Shown here one piece after another: positions 26,631 to 32,383 of a stretch of DNA of 32,383 nt. The stretch is from an uncultured Bacteroidia bacterium (GTDB taxonomy: Bacteria > Bacteroidota > Bacteroidia > Bacteroidales > Prolixibacteraceae). The DNA lies in assembly GCA_903904515.1 (NCBI GenBank), contig CAIVCR010000112.1, forward strand, positions 1-32,383. The letters run 5' to 3'. Numbering within the stretch: position 1 is the stretch's first letter; every line of letters starts with the position of its first letter. A model generated the notes under the pieces. It had not been told where the DNA came from. It saw only the letters and a list, made by a program, of their open reading frames with translations, and did not search any database. A program made the translations under genes and the position numbers.

Positions 26631-26670
26631 TTAGCCTATTAGCCTATTAACCCATTAACCCATTTACCAC
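26631..26670. repeat. Octamer tandem array before the HGSNAT-like gene
   Basis: Five 8-base units in a row: TTAGCCTA twice, TTAACCCA twice, and TTTACCAC, ending one base before the ATG at 26672. The array occupies the ribosome-binding region. Similar phrases occur in many Bacteroidota intergenic regions, so it may be a dispersed low-complexity repeat. Confidence 0.7.
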
Positions 26671-26671
26671 A

Positions 26672-27844
26672 ATGACACTGCCATCCAGGCCCAGAATTGA
26701 ATCAATAGACCTGCTCAAAGGATTGGTCATGGTGTTTATGGCACTTGATCATACGCGCGACTATTTTCACGCTTCAGCTTTCCTCTTTGATCCCACAGAC
26801 CCTACCCAGACTTCGCTGGTAATATTCTTCACGCGGTGGATAACCCATTTTTGCGCCCCTGCATTCAGTTTTCTCGCAGGTATTTCCGCCTTTATGGTTG
26901 GGCGGAGGAAAACCAGGAATCAATTATCGGAGTTTCTAATAAAGCGGGGCATTTGGCTGATCATTATTGAATTAACGATTGTCAATTTTGCCTGGTATTT
27001 TGATCCCCAGTTCAGGACCTTTAATTTATTTGTGATCTGGTCACTGGGAGTTAGTATGGTGGTTTTAGCAGGATTGATTCACCTTCCGCGCAAATTCATC
27101 CTGCTCTTTAGCCTTACCCTTATTTTAGGGCATAACCTTCTTGATACCGTTCATTACCCCGGGAACCTGCTGTGGTCGGTCCTGCATGAATTCAATATAT
27201 TTAAATTTTCCGGTACTCTTCAGCTCTATACCGGCTATCCGCTTATTCCATGGATCGCTGTGATGGCACTGGGATATTATTTCGGCTCGCTCTACGACGG
27301 CTCATTTGACCCCCTGAAACGGAAAAAAATATTCAATCTTTTGGGGGTTGCAGCAATATTCTCCTTCATTTTGATCAGATGGATAAACAGGTATGGCGAT
27401 CCATTGGGATGGAATCAATATGAGACTTTCAGCCAATCGTTAGTTTCATTTTTAAATCCGAATAAATACCCACCTTCCTTACTTTATCTGCTTATGACCC
27501 TGGGAGGTGTTTTCCTGTTCCTGGCAAATTCCGGGAAACTTAAAGGGAGGGTTGTTAACTTCTTTTCAACTTTTGGCAGAGTCCCCTTTTTCTATTACAT
27601 ACTCCATCTTTACCTGATCCATCTGGTTGCCATGATCTTTGCCCAGCTCTCCGGATTTGGCTGGCAAAAGCTGATTTTACCAGGATGGATCGGCGAAACA
27701 CCTGGTTTTAAAGGATATGGCTTCGGTCTTTGGGTCGTCTATGCGGTGTGGATCGGAATTGTCGCATCACTTTATCCCCTGTGCAAGAAGTTTGACACCT
27801 ATAAAATGAACCATAAGGAGAAATGGTGGCTCAGCTATCTTTAA
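26672..27844 (+). CDS. HGSNAT-like (DUF1624) membrane acyltransferase-family protein
   Basis: 390 residues with about ten membrane segments. The N-terminal RIESIDLLKGLVMVFMALDHTRDYFH is the hallmark of the heparan-alpha-glucosaminide N-acetyltransferase catalytic domain/DUF1624 family, where the D and H residues after the first helix are conserved. Other family features: THFCAPAFSFLAGISAFMVG and GYPLIPWIAVMALGYYFG. Bacterial members are thought to transfer acyl groups to sugars or envelope components, but few have a proven substrate. It is flanked by a 167-base gap and the octamer repeat upstream and about 400 bases without a gene downstream, so it is probably transcribed alone. Confidence 0.85.
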   Translation: MTLPSRPRIESIDLLKGLVMVFMALDHTRDYFHASAFLFDPTDPTQTSLVIFFTRWITHFCAPAFSFLAGISAFMVGRRKTRNQLSEFLIKRGIWLIIIELTIVNFAWYFDPQFRTFNLFVIWSLGVSMVVLAGLIHLPRKFILLFSLTLILGHNLLDTVHYPGNLLWSVLHEFNIFKFSGTLQLYTGYPLIPWIAVMALGYYFGSLYDGSFDPLKRKKIFNLLGVAAIFSFILIRWINRYGDPLGWNQYETFSQSLVSFLNPNKYPPSLLYLLMTLGGVFLFLANSGKLKGRVVNFFSTFGRVPFFYYILHLYLIHLVAMIFAQLSGFGWQKLILPGWIGETPGFKGYGFGLWVVYAVWIGIVASLYPLCKKFDTYKMNHKEKWWLSYL

Positions 27845-28021
27845 TAACCCTTTGATTCCAGCGATAAAACTTAAACCTGCTTGAATTTTATTATCCGGTC
27901 TTTAGCGATTTAGCGCATTCGAATAATGGTTTTCTGATCGACTGTCTATTTATTTTACATTTATAGTTATTAACATAAATAGTTTTATTGTTTTTATTAA
28001 TTTCTGCCTGGTATTTTATAA

Positions 28022-28157
28022 ATATCGAACAGACTCTGTTTATTTGCTTCTGAAAAGAGTAAAAGACGTTCGATATAGGCTGTATGGGGTGTAAATGGTG
28101 GGGGTAAAATTGAATTATCTAAAAACATGCTGAATAACATGTTCTTGGAAGTGAACA
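28022..28157. promoter_or_regulatory. Operator-like cluster 2 (ATATCGAAC repeat, AACATGCTGAATAACATGTT, GAACA)
   Basis: ATATCGAAC (28022-28030) and GTTCGATAT (28068-28076) form a perfect 9-bp inverted repeat. AACATGCTGAATAACATGTT at 28124-28143 is itself an inverted repeat (AACATG-N8-CATGTT). TGTTC (28140-28144) and GAACA (28153-28157) add another pair. The AACATGCTGAATAA block and the 11-base distance to GAACA match cluster 1. Confidence 0.6.
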
Positions 28158-28188
28158 ATTAGTCCTGTAAAACCATTTACTTGTAAAA

Positions 28189-28196
28189 TATTTTTG
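28189..28196 (+). promoter_or_regulatory. Promoter 2, -7 element
   Basis: TATTTTTG fits the -7 consensus; the -33 side has only CTG at 28165-28167, 21 bases upstream, so it may depend on an activator bound at cluster 2 (inference). The predicted leader is about 290 bases. Confidence 0.42.
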
Positions 28197-28245
28197 CACG
28201 AAGTGGATTGGAGTCATTGAAGTAACCTTAACCAAACAGGAACTT

Positions 28246-28389
28246 ATGAATACCCATTACCTGAGAATCACCAACCGAAAAGTATTACAACTTTTAGCTT
28301 TGCTGGCCCGTCAATGGATCAATTCCGTGCGCGGCCAATTAAAAGATATTTCTAAATTTCAACATTGCTCTCAAAATCTGACTTTTTGA
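28246..28389 (+). CDS. Possible small leader ORF, 47 residues
   Basis: An ATG preceded by AACAGGAACTT opens 47 codons to a TGA at 28387-28389. It lies inside the long leader downstream of promoter 2 and just before the structured element. The predicted peptide (starting MNTHYLRITNRKVLQLLALL) is basic with an amphipathic helix, no signal peptide and no family I recognise. It could be a leader peptide, a small protein or a chance frame; no counterpart was found in the leader of the gene at 24319, which lowers confidence. Confidence 0.28.
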   Translation: MNTHYLRITNRKVLQLLALLARQWINSVRGQLKDISKFQHCSQNLTF

Positions 28390-28414
28390 ATTCGTTAAAA
28401 ATATTCATAGAAAC

Positions 28415-28481
28415 AGTGGAGTCGAAACCACTTAAAAAAACGGGGCGGTACTGAAAAGCCTGATGAGTAGGGAAAATTTAA
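28415..28481 (+). promoter_or_regulatory. Candidate structured leader RNA, copy B
   Basis: Hairpin AGTGG/CCACT (28415-28419 with 28428-28432), an A-rich linker, then GGGC (28443-28446) pairing with GCCT (28458-28461) and TACT (28449-28452) pairing with AGTA (28466-28469): an H-type pseudoknot. The core TGAAAAGCCTGATGAGTAGG is repeated exactly at 29929-29948. It ends 22 bases before the ATG at 28494. ATGAGTAGG inside it could also start a 13-codon frame that overlaps the next start codon. Confidence 0.5.
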
Positions 28482-28493
28482 CGATGAAAAAAA

Positions 28494-28904
28494 ATGAAAA
28501 CTAACAAAATTTTAGTCGGTGGTGTTGTTGGAGGTGTTGTTTTATTTTTAGTTAGCTGGGTAGTTTGGGGAATCCTTTTGAAGGATTTCATGATTGCCAA
28601 TTACAACCAGTGTTTTATGAATAAAGATATGATCTGGTGGGCTTTGATTGTTTCCAATATTGCTGTTGGATTGTTGTTTTCCACAGTATTTAGCTGGGCT
28701 AAAACCAGTGGAATTGTGGACGGGGCAAAAGGTGCTGCTATAATTGGTTGCCTCGTAACGGTTTTTATAGATCTTCAGTTTTATGCAATGAGCTCCATGT
28801 TTAATGGTATCGGAATTGTTGCAGTGGATATCCTCTTGTCAACAGTGGTATTTGCCATCGGCGGAGCAGCTGTAGCCTGGGGTATGGGTCTTGTAAAGGA
28901 TTAA
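28494..28904 (+). CDS. Small four-helix membrane protein, function unknown
   Basis: 136 residues with four hydrophobic segments: ILVGGVVGGVVLFLVSWVVWGILL, MIWWALIVSNIAVGLLFSTVF, GAAIIGCLVTVFIDLQFYAMS and VAVDILLSTVVFAIGGAAVAWGMGL. Only the loop after helix 1 (KDFMIANYNQCFMNKDM) is polar, with one cysteine. I do not recognise a named family, although Gly-rich N-terminal helices of this type are frequent in conserved hypothetical membrane proteins of Bacteroidota. It has a long regulated leader that shares elements with the gene at 24319 and with the DUF4242 gene. The ATG at 28494 overlaps a short upstream frame ending at 28504. Confidence 0.78.
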   Translation: MKTNKILVGGVVGGVVLFLVSWVVWGILLKDFMIANYNQCFMNKDMIWWALIVSNIAVGLLFSTVFSWAKTSGIVDGAKGAAIIGCLVTVFIDLQFYAMSSMFNGIGIVAVDILLSTVVFAIGGAAVAWGMGLVKD

Positions 28905-28956
28905 ATTCTTTTGCTTTTCCAGGGGTTGATGGCGTTTTTAACGCTGACAATCGTTA

Positions 28957-29054
28957 AGATTTGCACTAACCGGGTCTGACAGTTGCCTCTTTTCGTTAAT
29001 GGCAAGCTTAAACTCTCAGCTACTGGATTACCGGTCTCCGGTTAGTGCAAATCT
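28957..29054. repeat. 98-bp inverted-repeat element
   Basis: AGATTTGCACTAACCGG (28957-28973) is repeated as an exact reverse complement at 29038-29054, a perfect 17-bp pair around a 64-base interior. It fills most of the gap between two membrane-protein genes. No clear target duplication flanks it and the interior has no open frame, so it could be a tiny mobile element, a transcribed hairpin or a long-stem terminator. Confidence 0.7.
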
Positions 29055-29105
29055 GTCTTTACAGGATTCCAAAACCAACGGATACGAAGATTAAACACTA
29101 AGTTC

Positions 29106-29741
29106 ATGGAAAAATCATATAAATATTTGGGATATTTTCTGATGCTGCTCATTCCCCTGACCATCGCCGGTTTCTATAAGACCTATATTGGCCTGTTTCC
29201 CGACTTTGGCGAGAGAATTGATTTCTATATCCATCTCCACACCCTCTTTGCTTCACTCTGGATTGTGATGCTGATTGTTCAGCCAATCTTAATTGTGAAT
29301 AAGAAATGGGCACTTCACCGCAAGGTTGGCAAACTCTCCTATGTTCTTTTTCCGCTCCTTATCCTCTCATTTATACCCCAGATGATTAAGATGGTTAACC
29401 GGGGAGAGGCTCACGACCTTTTTTTCCCGGTCAGCGACAGCATCATGCTGACGCTCCTTTATTCCCTGGCGATTTATAACAGGAAAAGAAGCTCGAGGCA
29501 CATGCGTTATATGATTGCCATAGCCCTGGTATTTTTAGGTCCGACAATCGGGCGGATTGGCCCGCACCTGTTGGGATGGTCAATGCTTTTCACACAGAGT
29601 CTTGTCTATGCAATCATCTATTGCATACTGGTGAGCCTTATAATTTATGACCGCTGGAATAAGCGGCAATTTCGACCCTATTTAATTGCAACGATCTTCT
29701 TTGTCATTCACCAATCGGTTTTTTACTGGGTGTTCTTGTAG
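29106..29741 (+). CDS. Multi-pass membrane protein, DUF2306-like layout
   Basis: 211 residues with about six to seven membrane segments. Seen: IDFYIHLHTLFASLWIVMLIVQPILI followed by KKWALHRKVGKLSYVLFPLLIL, and later FLGPTIGRIGPHLLGWS. The histidines at the start of the second helix and in LHRKVGKLSY resemble the HxHxLxA...Q...LHRxxG pattern of DUF2306-type and related uncharacterised membrane proteins, where haem binding has been suggested but not, to my knowledge, shown. It follows the 98-bp inverted repeat and has its own ATG, with no overlap on either side. Function unknown; family assignment tentative. Confidence 0.75.
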   Translation: MEKSYKYLGYFLMLLIPLTIAGFYKTYIGLFPDFGERIDFYIHLHTLFASLWIVMLIVQPILIVNKKWALHRKVGKLSYVLFPLLILSFIPQMIKMVNRGEAHDLFFPVSDSIMLTLLYSLAIYNRKRSSRHMRYMIAIALVFLGPTIGRIGPHLLGWSMLFTQSLVYAIIYCILVSLIIYDRWNKRQFRPYLIATIFFVIHQSVFYWVFL

Positions 29742-29815
29742 AGGTTTTATTAAAAGTCAGTTGTCACGGAAAGCTCGCTTAATGAAACGTAAAGTTTTAA
29801 GCCATGATATTTCTC

Positions 29816-29845
29816 CTTTGCGCTCCTTGCGTCTTTGCGTGAAAC
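29816..29845. repeat. TTTGCGCTCCTTGCGTCTTTGCGTG dispersed-type repeat
   Basis: CTTTGCGCTCCTTGCG followed by TCTTTGCGTGAAAC: three CTTTGCG/CTTGCG words in tandem. I know very similar 'CCTTGCGTCTTTGCGTGAAA' phrases as dispersed repeats in many Bacteroidota and other genomes. Only one copy is in this window. Confidence 0.5.
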
Positions 29846-29893
29846 CATTTTAGATTCTTTTTTTCCTTTTGAAGTAATCTTTGCGCGATAGCA

Positions 29894-29955
29894 GGAGGAG
29901 ACCGACCTCCATAAAAACGGGGCGTAACTGAAAAGCCTGATGAGTAGGAGACTAA
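29894..29955 (+). promoter_or_regulatory. Candidate structured leader RNA, copy C
   Basis: Hairpin GGAGG/CCTCC (29894-29898 with 29906-29910), linker ATAAAAAC, then GGGC (29920-29923) with GCCT (29935-29938) and ACT (29927-29929) with AGT (29943-29945). The hairpin sequence differs from copy B but keeps the pairing, while TGAAAAGCCTGATGAGTAGG is identical. It ends about 20 bases before the ATG at 29968. ATGAGTAGG opens an eight-codon frame that stops 4 bases before that ATG. Confidence 0.52.
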
Positions 29956-29967
29956 AAATTTAAGAAT

Positions 29968-30240
29968 ATGCCAAAATATGTAATCGAGCGGGAAATTCCC
30001 GGGGCAGGTAATCTGACTACTGAACAGTTGAAAGGGATTTCACAAACCTCCTGCGGAGTTTTAAGCAAAATGGGTTCAGAAATACAGTGGCTTCAAAGCT
30101 ATGTAACGACCGACAAAATTTATTGTGTTTATATCTCGCCTAATGAAGAGTTGGTCCTTGAGCATGCCAGACAAGGTGGATTTCCTGCAAATAGTGTGAG
30201 CAAGGTATCAGCAATTATTGATCCCACTACAGCGGAATAA
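29968..30240 (+). CDS. DUF4242 family small protein
   Basis: 90 residues, soluble, no signal peptide. Motifs VIEREIPGAGNLTTEQL, VLSKMGSEIQWLQSYVT, KIYCVYISPNEELVLEHARQGGFPAN and the C-terminal TIIDPTTAE are those of DUF4242, small ferredoxin-like-fold proteins; one Streptomyces member has been described as binding nickel. The role here is unknown. It is the cleanest gene controlled by the leader element (copy C), which ends about 20 bases before its ATG. Two hairpins follow within 85 bases, so it is likely transcribed alone. Confidence 0.88.
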   Translation: MPKYVIEREIPGAGNLTTEQLKGISQTSCGVLSKMGSEIQWLQSYVTTDKIYCVYISPNEELVLEHARQGGFPANSVSKVSAIIDPTTAE

Positions 30241-30255
30241 TTACCTCTTTTTTGC

Positions 30256-30285
30256 GGGGATATTGATCCTTTACCTCCCCTTTTT
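30256..30285 (+). terminator. Weak terminator after the DUF4242 gene
   Basis: GGGGA (30256-30260) and TCCCC (30276-30280) pair around a 15-base loop and are followed by five T. The stem is short, so it may work together with the next hairpin. Confidence 0.5.
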
Positions 30286-30297
30286 AGTGCCCGATGG

Positions 30298-30325
30298 CAA
30301 ACCGGATAATGATCCTGCCGGTTTG
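30298..30325. terminator. Second hairpin after the DUF4242 gene
   Basis: CAAACCGG (30298-30305) and CCGGTTTG (30318-30325) form a perfect 8-bp stem with a 12-base loop, followed by TTCTTTC. Confidence 0.5.
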
Positions 30326-30554
30326 TTCTTTCGGGTTAATGTCATTATATCTTATCGGCCTTTTTTGCAGCTCTGCTGATCTATCCTGTGTCCGATTCAA
30401 TCCGACCTTTCTAAGTGAAATAATTTACAGGCGTAAAACAATTACGCTGATTTGTAAAAAATATTCAACTATATCAAAATAATTAAAAGAAATATTACAC
30501 GAATATTGTTTTTTTTATCCATCATCTATTAATTATGATAATTTTGTCGTTGAT

Positions 30555-30574
30555 CCCCCTCTTTAAGAAGGGGG
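30555..30574. repeat. CCCCCTCTTTAAGAAGGGGG hairpin
   Basis: CCCCCT (30555-30560) pairs with AGGGGG (30569-30574). Phrases of this CCCCCTCTTTAAGAAGGGGG type are, as far as I know, widespread intergenic repeats in bacteria; here it is a single copy. Confidence 0.55.
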
Positions 30575-30675
30575 TTGAAAGGGAATTTATTGATGAGCAT
30601 ATTCTCGTTTCACTATTAATACCAGGCCTTTATTGTCTTTTGTCAAATCTATTAATTCGAACCATGAGAAAAACA

Positions 30676-30698
30676 AATCCTGATATATTGTCAGGATT
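30676..30698. promoter_or_regulatory. Inverted repeat upstream of the AraC-type gene
   Basis: AATCCTGA (30676-30683), 7 bases, TCAGGATT (30691-30698): a perfect 8-bp inverted repeat 26 bases before the ATG. It could be a binding site, perhaps for autoregulation, or a small leader hairpin. Confidence 0.4.
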
Positions 30699-30724
30699 AA
30701 TGATTAACTGAACTGAACCTGATC

Positions 30725-31651
30725 ATGAATAGCGATAAGAACATCCCCTCAGTACCTAGTCTTACACCCGAAAACTCACTGAAGACTCTTATTGAAAACC
30801 GAACCGTTTATAACCTGGAAAGTTGTGAGCTTAACCTTTTTGAAACGTATGAGAAATCGGCACAGGTCCCTTTAAAGTTTAATGATCTCGTTGTTACCAC
30901 TATGCTGAAGGGGAAAAAGGTAATGCATTTACTTGATAAACAAGGATTTGATTATTTACCTGGGGAGTCAGTTATTGTTCCGTCAAATACCGAGATGAAA
31001 ATCGACTTTCCGGAGGCCTCAATGGATAACCCAACCCAATGTCTTGCACTGGCAATTGATGATAAAAAGATAGCTGATACACTTAATTTTCTGAATGAAA
31101 AATATCCCAGAGAGGAAACCAAAAGCCAGTGGCAACTCAACAGGCAAAATTTCTTCTTCCAAAATAATGAAGAGATGGCCAGTATTATCAATCGAATGAT
31201 ACTCCTGTGCCAAAGCACTAACCTTTTTAAAGATACCCTGGCTGATCTGTCGTTACAGGAGTTACTGGTGAAAATTGTTCAATTACAAACCTTAAAAGAG
31301 GTGAATGAAGGTGATTCAAAAACATTTAATCAATATCTCCATCAGGTGGTTTCCATTATCCGGGTGAACCTCTCCAATAAAGTTGAACTTAAAACAATTG
31401 CAAATAAAGCTGGAATGAGTACCTCGGCACTTTACCGGTTATTTAAAAACGAATTGGGAATGAGTCCCATTGAATTTATCCTTCTGGAGCGGATAAAACT
31501 GGCTAAACACTATTTGACGGATAAGAAAATATTTATTAAGAATGTATCGTTTGAAACGGGTTTTCAGGATACCAACTATTTTATCCGTGTTTTTAAACAA
31601 TATGAAGGGATTACACCAAAACAGTATCAGCAATTGCTGCATAAAGAGTAG
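30725..31651 (+). CDS. AraC family transcriptional regulator
   Basis: 308 residues. The C-terminal 100 residues carry the double helix-turn-helix of the AraC family: ELKTIANKAGMSTSALYRLFKNELGMSPIEFILLERIKLAKHYL and then VSFETGFQDTNYFIRVFKQYEGITPKQYQQ. The N-terminal 190 residues form an AraC_N-type cupin/sensor region (LPGE-like YLPGESVIVPSNTEMKIDFPEA) that would bind the inducer. It converges on the DUF779 and aldehyde dehydrogenase genes 8 bases away; in related genomes such regulators often neighbour these genes, so it probably controls an aldehyde or alcohol catabolic function (inference). Confidence 0.92.
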   Translation: MNSDKNIPSVPSLTPENSLKTLIENRTVYNLESCELNLFETYEKSAQVPLKFNDLVVTTMLKGKKVMHLLDKQGFDYLPGESVIVPSNTEMKIDFPEASMDNPTQCLALAIDDKKIADTLNFLNEKYPREETKSQWQLNRQNFFFQNNEEMASIINRMILLCQSTNLFKDTLADLSLQELLVKIVQLQTLKEVNEGDSKTFNQYLHQVVSIIRVNLSNKVELKTIANKAGMSTSALYRLFKNELGMSPIEFILLERIKLAKHYLTDKKIFIKNVSFETGFQDTNYFIRVFKQYEGITPKQYQQLLHKE

Positions 31652-31659
31652 AATACAGA

Positions 31660-32034
31660 TTATCCTTCCAAAAACGTCAGTTGCGTTAAGTTCTCCAGTT
31701 CCGCTGCTGAAAACATCCTTGACTGTGTGATAAACCTTAATCCCATTGGAATTTCCAATGAAAAGCTCGAGCCCCTTCCATTTGTAATCCCAATATTCAA
31801 TTGGGTATATTTCCAGTATTCGAATTGATCCTTGCTCATCCAGAACTCACACTCTTCAATTAATCCAAGACAAACATCGCTGTTTCCGACTTTGAATTCC
31901 CCCTTTTCAAAGCACATGGGTTGCGAACCATCACAACACCCCCCGCTTTGATGAAACATCAAATCTCCAAATCGCCGCTTTAAGTCATTGACCACGGAAA
32001 TAGCCTCAGAATTTATTGTCACTCTTGGTGTCAT
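31660..32034 (-). CDS. DUF779 domain-containing protein
   Basis: 124 residues, soluble. Motifs: LKRRFGDLMFHQSGGCCDGSQPMCF near the N terminus with three cysteines that could bind metal or act in redox, then VCLGLIEECEFWMSKDQFEYWKYTQLNIGI and GRGSSFSLEIPMGLRFITQSRMFS. This is the DUF779 family, whose members very often sit next to an aldehyde dehydrogenase of the AldB/ExaC type, as here. Its exact role is unknown. The ALDH gene ends 76 bases upstream on the same strand, with a strong hairpin between. Confidence 0.9.
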   Translation of the reverse strand: MTPRVTINSEAISVVNDLKRRFGDLMFHQSGGCCDGSQPMCFEKGEFKVGNSDVCLGLIEECEFWMSKDQFEYWKYTQLNIGITNGRGSSFSLEIPMGLRFITQSRMFSAAELENLTQLTFLEG

Positions 32035-32052
32035 CTATGATGGGGTTTAAAA

Positions 32053-32087
32053 TCAAACCGACAAGGAGCAACTCCCCATCGGTTTGA
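32053..32087 (-). terminator. Hairpin between aldehyde dehydrogenase and DUF779 genes
   Basis: On the minus strand TCAAACCGA (32087-32079) pairs with TCGGTTTGA (32061-32053), with an inner GGAG/CTCC stem, and is followed by TTTTAA. It lies 23 bases after the ALDH stop and 19 before the DUF779 start, so it could end or attenuate transcription into DUF779. Confidence 0.6.
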
Positions 32088-32110
32088 AAATTATTATCTG
32101 AGACTTATAA

Positions 32111-32383
32111 TTAAAAGAATCCAAGCTTTTTCTTATCGTAAGAGATCAGCATGTTTTTGGTTTGACGATAATGCCCTAACATCATAAGGTGGTTTTCCCT
32201 TCCGAAACCTGACTTTTTGTACCCTCCAAATGGTGCATGTGCCGGATAGGCGTGATAGCAATTTACCCATACACGCCCTGCTTTGATTGCACGGGGGACC
32301 TGGTAAAGCTCATGAGCATCGCGTGTCCAGACACCGGCACCCAAACCATAGAGGGTGTCGTTTGCAATCTCAATAGCCTCCTC
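32111..32383 (-). CDS. Aldehyde dehydrogenase, C-terminal part (5' end outside window)
   Basis: The frame is open to the right-hand window edge, giving the last 90 residues. Seen: the [20 protein letters not shown] segment typical of NAD(P)-dependent aldehyde dehydrogenases, [29 protein letters not shown], the signature that closes the substrate tunnel, and the C-terminal [10 protein letters not shown] that resembles AldB/ExaC-type acetaldehyde dehydrogenases. The catalytic cysteine and glutamate lie outside the window. The following DUF779 gene and the convergent AraC-type regulator support the AldB-type assignment. Confidence 0.93.
   Translation of the reverse strand, partial: EEAIEIANDTLYGLGAGVWTRDAHELYQVPRAIKAGRVWVNCYHAYPAHAPFGGYKKSGFGRENHLMMLGHYRQTKNMLISYDKKKLGFF

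Larger units (their letters stand above)
27845..28245 (+). other. AT-rich region with operator-like cluster 2
   Basis: No gene was found. The first 175 bases are AT-rich with overlapping ATAGTT/ATAAATAG words and nothing assignable. From 28022 the operator cluster and promoter candidate described separately begin. Confidence 0.4.
30241..30724 (+). other. Intergenic region before the AraC-type regulator
   Basis: No convincing gene was found; a 62-codon frame at 30294-30482 lacks coding character. It holds the hairpins at 30256-30285, 30298-30325 and 30555-30574 and the inverted repeat at 30676-30698. No promoter with both elements at good spacing was identified. Confidence 0.45.

Noticed and set aside
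28458..28480. Hammerhead ribozyme suggested by CTGATGAG followed by GAAAA
   Set aside because: Stem II between the two core segments would be only a few unpaired bases, copy C lacks GAAA at that place, and no stem III or cleavage triplet can be drawn.
30294..30482. 62-codon frame after the DUF4242 gene
   Set aside because: It overlaps a terminator-like hairpin, has no ribosome site or recognisable domain, and its composition looks non-coding.
30655..30666. TTCGAACCATG before the AraC-type gene as a third operator of the shared regulon
   Set aside because: Only a single half-site resembles the clusters at 23.9 and 28.0 kb; the AACATGCTGAATAA block and the GAACA spacing are missing, and TTCGAA is expected several times by chance in a window of this length.

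Overview
The window looks like chromosomal DNA from a member of the Bacteroidota, most likely a Bacteroidales/Marinilabiliales-type anaerobe or facultative anaerobe. Seen: several promoters fit the Bacteroidota pattern (TTTG or TTG, about 19-21 bases, then TAnnTTTG), Shine-Dalgarno sequences are mostly weak or absent, and base composition is moderate and AT-leaning. A DUF3467 gene directly after rpoC, a long PPi-type phosphofructokinase and an etfB-etfA-acyl-CoA dehydrogenase operon also fit. The species cannot be named from this sequence. No rRNA, tRNA, CRISPR array, insertion sequence or phage gene was seen.

Layout. 1-2840: 3' part of rpoC and a DUF3467 gene, closed by two GC-rich terminator-like hairpins. 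3007-6870: promoter and operon for EtfB, EtfA and an acyl-CoA dehydrogenase, with an EtfB motif of the electron-bifurcating type. 6867-7570: a minus-strand higBA toxin-antitoxin pair with a palindromic operator candidate. 7696-8349: an outer-membrane barrel protein without an ATG start. 8833-17736: four consecutive phosphorelay genes (a seven-PAS hybrid kinase, a CHASE-PAS hybrid kinase, a single receiver protein, and a receiver-kinase), none with a DNA-binding output. 17785-20904: a minus-strand set of cytochrome b561-like protein, YncE-like beta-propeller, a secreted coiled-coil protein and a frameshifted remnant that resembles its neighbour. 21146-22801: PPi-dependent phosphofructokinase. 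23105-23806: rsmE. 24319-30240: small, mostly membrane or stress-type proteins (HAB-mutase-like, NTF2-like, DoxX, OsmC, HGSNAT-like acyltransferase, a four-helix membrane protein, another membrane protein, DUF4242). 30725-32383: an AraC-family regulator converging on DUF779 and aldehyde dehydrogenase genes.

The most unusual signal is in 23.9-30.0 kb. Two promoter regions (23935-24027 and 28022-28196) share an 18-base block differing at one base (AACATGCTGAATAAYATG) plus GAACA/TGTTC half-sites, one at identical spacing, and each is followed by a leader of nearly the same length (about 285-295 bases). The leader at 28415-28481 and another at 29894-29955 carry an almost identical element: a hairpin, then a segment that can fold as an H-type pseudoknot, ending about 20 bases before the start codon. 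A shortened, degenerate relative lies at 24259-24297. I recognise no known riboswitch or ribozyme in it. It may be a new cis-regulatory RNA or a translation-coupling leader; nothing in the sequence alone settles which.

Most gene calls rest on recognised family motifs. Functions of the small membrane proteins, the secreted protein at 17999-19108 and the leader element are uncertain.
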